Source of the DNA: Cochliopodium minus
Lineage: Eukaryota > Discosea > Himatismenida > Cochliopodiidae
Assembly (NCBI GenBank): GCA_024220525.1
Contig: JAMYWO010000381.1
Coordinates: forward strand, 1 to 12,065
DNA: 12,065 nucleotides
Direction: 5' to 3'
The notes beneath the pieces were generated by a model. The model made no database searches, had not been told where the DNA came from, and saw nothing but the letters and a program-made list of their open reading frames with translations. A program made the position numbers and the translations under genes. Positions within the stretch are counted from its first letter, which is position 1. Every line of letters begins with the position of its first letter. Positions 7,936 through 12,065 of this stretch are shown here, piece after piece.

Positions 7936-10900
7936 TTAAAAAAATTGTCTTGAAAGTTTTTTTTCAGTAAGAAGATTCAAATCAGAAACACCTTCTTGTT
8001 TTTGCAACAACCTGGAGGGAACAATTTTGATTCTTTTAGTTTTTTCAGAAATTTTCTCTTCTATTTTCTCTAATCTTTCTTTCTTTCTTTCCTCTTCTTC
8101 TTTCTTTTTCGTTATTTCTTCAAGACTAGATTTTTGGAAAATTAAATTTTATTTTCTATAATTTTTTGTTATAAACTACCTGCTTGTAAAAGAATCTGCA
8201 AAAGTTTCGAAATGAGAGACAAAATCAGCAATGTTAATGGAGGGATCTTCACCAAAAAATAAGAGAGCACTTTCAAAATCTGTTTGAGCTTTTTGCAAAG
8301 ACAACAAAAGAATGGATATTTCTTCTTTGGCTCCTTCCAAAAACTTGACCATTTTATCTGTAAATTCTCCTCTTTTCATCACATTTATTTGATTTTGATG
8401 CGTCGTCACCTGAAAGTCTATACTTTCTATAATACAAGAAAATAGATTATCAAATAGATTATATAAGATAAAATAAAATAAAATAAAATTTTTGTTACCC
8501 AATTCCTCTTTTATCTTTGATGGGACAACATTTTTACAAAGAAAGATCGAAGAAATTTCATTCTTCCAATCCAATAGTTTGCTTGATTCTTCCGCTTTTT
8601 AAAAAAACAATTAAAATTATTAATAAAAATATTTAAATAATTACAATTATTGGTAATGATTTGTTCAATGAAAAAATGTATTAATGAAAAAGATGGCTTG
8701 ATAGGACTTTTCACATCTCCCAGTTTCGTTAAACTTTCCTATTTGTAAAATTCAAATTAAATTTAAGGTTGAAATGATAATAAAAGTTGAAATGATAAAA
8801 AAACCATCATGAAAGCATAAACAAGGTTGGTTTTTTGTTTGGAGGGAGGAAAGTTGGAGAGATTCATATAATTTGAAACAGAAAGAATACTTTTCAATAT
8901 AATATTAAGAGATTTACTTGAAATCATTTGTGAGGATGCTTCTGCTAAGTTTTTAATACTCATTGATATATCTGAGATCTTTTCATCATAGGACAACCTT
9001 TTTTTAAAAATAAAAAACAAAAAATTAATTAAACAATTATTAATTACACTACACATGTTTGTGTTTTTTAATTTTTTTAAAACAAACCTGAAGATGATGA
9101 TATCCACTTTTGAATTTATGCTAAATTTTGTTTTAATTTTTTATTTTTTTTTTTAAATGAATTTTAATTTTTATTTATTTTAATTTTTAATTTAATTTTT
9201 TTTGAATTATTTTTTTACTGCTCAGTTTGAAAAACAGTTTTGAAAAAAGAATCCATTTCACCCAACATCTTCACATCGCCATCATATTGCACCAATTGAA
9301 GTTTTTCTTCATCACTTGGAAAATACTTTTTAAATCCCACCATAAACCCTTATTTTATAAAAATAAAAAAAAATAAAAAAAAATAAAAAAAAATAAAAAA
9401 AAATAAAAAAAATAACAAATAAAAAATAAAAAATATAAAAAATTTTTTTTTTTTTTTGCTTACTTTGTCGTTTATGATTTGTTTGGAGATGTTGATGAGA
9501 TCTCTTGCTTCGTTTTTGAGTCTTTCCTTCTCTTTTTCGTTGAGATCTTTGCTATTGATGTCCTTGATCTCCTCCGCCACAATTTTTGCAGAACTCAAAA
9601 TTTGGACTTTGTCGTGATTTTTTACACTTTTAAAAATTAATCAAAAATAAAAAATAATAATTAAGAAATAATAAATAATAAAAAATAAAAAATAATAAAT
9701 AATAATAAAAAATAATTAATAATAAAAAATAATAAAAATTAAAATTAAAAATAAAAAATAAAAAATAAAAAATAAAATATAAAATAAAAAATAATAAATA
9801 ATAATAAAAAATAATAAAAAAATAAAATCAATTGATTTTACGCTTCCATAAGTTGGGAAACAGCCTCCATGGTTCTGTCCTTTGAAATGAACTTGTACTC
9901 AAACTCTGATGAGGAGATGAGAGGAATATCAAGAACCTCCCTTTTTAAAAAAAAAAAAATAAAAATAAAAATAAAAATAAAAAAATAAAAAATAAAAAAT
10001 AATGAAAAATAAAAATAAAAAAAGAAAAAAAAAGAAAAATAAAAATATTATAAATAAATAATTTTTTTTTTTAACTTTAAATCGTCAATAGCTTTTCTTA
10101 GGGGCTCTGATTTCTCAGACTTTTCTATTGGAGTGACTTCCCTTTTCAAAGAATCTTCGATCAAGTTATAAAAAGACTCCCTAAAAATAAATTCCAAAAA
10201 TAAAAAATTATTTAAATTAAGAATTTTTAAACCAATAATTAATAGGTGTAAAATTAAAAAAAAATAAAAAATAAAAAATAAAAAATTCGAAAATAAATGA
10301 AAAACCAATGAATTTGAGAATAAAATTAATTTAAAAAAAAATAAAAAAATTTTAAAAAAAATTTAAAATAAAAAAGAAAATATTTTATTAATACGTATTT
10401 TGGGAAAAGAGTTCTCGTATGTTTTTCAAGGTTTTGAGGGTCTCTTCATTATTGCAACAATCTATGCGGTTATTCAACATTACGTATAAATTGTACTGGT
10501 TCTTATCAATGTAGTTTCTAAGACTGGTCAATGCACCTTTAAAAAAAATGTTTAAAAACAAAAAAAAAAAAAAATGAAATAAAAAAATAAAAATTAAATA
10601 AAAAATAAATTATTTTTTTTTTACCAGCACAATCTTTTTCTTTTATACACTTTTTTAAATTTTCGTCAATCAAGTTAACCAAATTGATGAACCCTTGTGC
10701 TTGTTGCCTATCAAATGAAAAATAAATTTTTAATAATAATATAAGTTTTTATTCAGTGAAATAATATAATGAAAAAAAATTTATATTTCAGTGATTGATT
10801 TCTATATATATTTTACCTTTCATTGATTTGCATGATGTGAACAAGATTCTCCAATATAGTTTTGAATCCGGTTGCTATATAACGTATATAAAAAAATTAT

Positions 10901-11440
10901 AAAAAAAAATTTGATAATATTATTTATATTCACCTAAATCCTTGATCTCCTGCTGAGTCCAACATCTAGAGTTTGTATTCTGATTCATTATGCCTATGTT
11001 GTTTTGGATATGTTTGTTCACAATGTTTATATGTGTCTTTGTCTGTTCTGTGGCTTGGCTATCCTTGCATCTCTCAACGAAATTGGGAAAATACTTTTTC
11101 AATTCCAGCAGCAATTCTTTTGTGGGTTCTATCACGTTCTTTTGATCAGGGAAAAAGATTGGTGCCAACATATCTACTAAATCCATTGCGCAATTAAGAA
11201 ATTTAGATCCATCTGGATTAGATTGAGCGTTTCAAAGTTTGAATTGATTATTTCTGTTAAAAAAAAATATATATTTTTTTTTTTAATATTGGTACTTTGT
11301 ATCGATACTACTCCGCTGAAGAATACTGATTGATTATCATTGGTTGAATTTTTTTTTTATAAATTTATTAATGAAATACCTTTAGATTCTCCCACTCCCA
11401 AATCATCTTTTGCTATGAACTTATTTTTTTGGATATCCAT
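7936..11440 (-). CDS. Formin-like FH2 protein without FH1, 649 aa, fifteen exons
   Basis: Exons, in transcript order: 11440-11380, 11212-10934, 10874-10817, 10707-10625, 10536-10395, 10180-10076, 9940-9842, 9626-9464, 9325-9219, 9120-9088, 8997-8805, 8738-8645, 8594-8499, 8426-8180, 8125-7936. Every junction keeps phase; coding total is 1950 nt. Formin FH2 dimers nucleate and ride actin filament barbed ends. Seen: YFPSDEE (331-337), DIIIFRLSYDEKISDI, a helix leading to SNYMN (418-422, family usually GNYMN/GNYLN), ESLTKLGDVKSP (442-453), and LLFFGEDPS (559-567). Residues 275-330 may be the degenerate start of FH2; the conserved Trp lasso is not recognisable, and no poly-proline FH1 exists. Residues 1-270 look helical and resemble no GTPase-binding domain I can name. 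The tail is a charged coiled coil (588-620), then GVSDLNLLTEKKLSRQFF, which resembles a DAD autoinhibitory motif. Only 30 bp separate its stop from the convergent EEP stop. Confidence 0.85.
9361..9410. repeat. Five-copy decamer AAATAAAAAA in an intron of the formin-like gene
   Basis: AAATAAAAAA is repeated perfectly five times with a 10-bp period within intron 8 (9326-9463). A-tracts repeating with the helical pitch are known to bend DNA. On the sense strand this reads as a T-rich tract between donor GTAAGC and acceptor TTTAAAAAG. Confidence 0.85.
9627..9841 (-). other. Intron 7 of the formin-like gene, AT-only low-complexity DNA
   Basis: 215 bp with donor GTAAAA and acceptor TTTTTAAAAG. It consists of AATAAT/AAAAAT-type simple repeats on the + strand (T-rich on the sense strand) with no recognisable feature. 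The 214-bp intron 5 (10181-10394) is similar. Confidence 0.75.
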
Positions 11441-11714
11441 TTCTATTTTTTCTTGTTTTGTTTATTTGAAAGTAATTCAATCAAATTTTTTTTTATTTTC
11501 TCAAATTTCGTAGCTTTTGTAATTATACCATACTGATACCTATTTATCTCAAACATTCGAAATATTGAAAACAAATTTTTTAAAGATGTAAATAATTTTT
11601 TTAATAATATCGTTATAATCAAAACATCAAATCAATCAAAATTTTGGTTGGAAAAAATCCTTCATTATCAATCAATTTACTTTTATAAGAATCATATATC
11701 ATTTTTTTGAAGTT
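11441..11714. promoter_or_regulatory. Spacer upstream of the formin-like gene
   Basis: 274 bp between the stop of the acidic-protein gene (11715) and the formin-like start (11440), both on the minus strand. It should hold the 3' end of the first and the promoter of the second. It is AT-rich with T-runs, and no specific element, repeat or open frame is convincing. Confidence 0.35.
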
Positions 11715-12041
11715 TTATTTATCTAAATTCTCATTCAAAAAGCTTTCCAATCCCATTTCATTCCAAGTATCATCTATTTTCAATGCTATTTGAACATAAA
11801 AAATGAAAATAATCAAGAATACAAAATAAAATGGTTTATTTACTTGATATCTCATCAATATCTTCGAATCCATCCTCTTGGGGAATTATTATGTCTAAAA
11901 TAAAAAAGATTAGAGTGATAAATTTATGGAATTCATCTATATTATACCATCATCTGGTAAAATATCTGACATCCAATTATCATCAACTGTATCCAACAAG
12001 AAAATGGGTCTATGCAATCTTGAAGAAAACTGACTATCCAT
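11715..12041 (-). CDS. Small acidic protein of unknown function, 71 aa, three exons
   Basis: Exons: 12041-11948, 11894-11844, 11785-11715; introns of 53 and 58 bp with donors GTATAA and GTAAAT and acceptors TTTAG and AATAG. All junctions keep phase and the stop is TAA. The start ATG at 12041 follows an A-run on the sense strand. The protein is strongly acidic (repeated DD, ED, DED-like pairs), with three Trp/Phe-containing short motifs: DDNWMSDILPDD, EDGFEDIDE and DDTWNEMGLESFL. The pattern of aromatic residues in acidic surroundings resembles short binding or activation peptides, or small acidic complex subunits, but I recognise no family. No signal peptide, membrane segment or cysteine is present. 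That two introns interrupt only 71 codons, yet frame is kept throughout, supports a real gene. Confidence 0.75.
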
Positions 12042-12065
12042 TTTTTTTTATTTCCCACCTAAATA

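Noticed and set aside
9350-9598. Phe/Ile-rich membrane-like C-terminus on the minus-strand frame beginning SSAKIVAEE.
   Set aside because: It is translation of the T-rich intron past the GTAAGC donor at 9463; splicing to 9325 restores the FH2 sequence YFPSDEE.
11187-11260. Apparent frameshift near the start of the formin-like gene when the AACAG at about 11260 is used as acceptor.
   Set aside because: Using the later acceptor CTAATCCAG (ending at 11213) joins exon 1 in phase to the DGSKFLNCAMDLVD frame without any stop, so no frameshift is needed.
11296-11315. Possible 20-bp microexon on the minus strand, flanked by TTCAG and GTACC.
   Set aside because: Inserted in phase after exon 1 it brings an immediate TAG stop, and the direct splice works without it.
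1-12065. Alternative genetic code with TAA/TAG read as glutamine.
   Set aside because: In-frame TAA/TAG occur only at intron borders or natural ends, and conserved domains close properly with TAA and TGA as stops.

Overview
The window is nuclear DNA from a very AT-rich, compact, intron-bearing unicellular eukaryote. Coding DNA is moderately AT-rich, while introns and spacers are almost pure A/T with long homopolymers. Reading frames close correctly with TAA and TGA as stops, so the standard code fits. Short GT-AG introns (mostly 50-215 bp) interrupt five of the six clear genes. Base composition, gene density and a content rich in actin-cytoskeleton and signalling genes suggest an amoeboid protist. 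This is inference: the lineage cannot be named from the window.

Layout: a divergent actin (279-1547, +, one intron); a convergent spacer holding a coding-like island of unclear status (1633-1785); a single-exon protein with repeated CxxC modules (1963-2862, -); a divergent promoter region with a tandem repeat and a hairpin (2863-3092); a seven-exon DEP-PH protein (3093-6543, +) with two large repeat-filled introns; a four-exon endonuclease/exonuclease/phosphatase (EEP) enzyme (6665-7905, +); a fifteen-exon formin-like FH2 protein (7936-11440, -) whose stop codon is 30 bp from that of the EEP gene; and a three-exon 71-residue acidic protein (11715-12041, -).

All multi-exon models were built by hand, requiring GT-AG borders, matching phase and an open frame. 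The 26 introns are unusual as a set: only 2 donors carry G at +5, and 10 acceptors end AAG (14 TAG, 2 CAG). Most longer introns are T-rich on the sense strand; the 510-bp TATAAAA array in the DEP-PH gene is the main exception.

Actin and formin would act together in filament assembly, and a DEP-PH protein could link membranes to signalling. Nothing shows these genes are co-regulated, and no operon, mobile element, tRNA, rRNA or CRISPR array was seen. The most interesting items are the actin with a rewritten D-loop, the FH1-less formin with a divergent N-terminal half and an autoregulatory-looking tail, the unusual splice-site set, and the cysteine-module protein.
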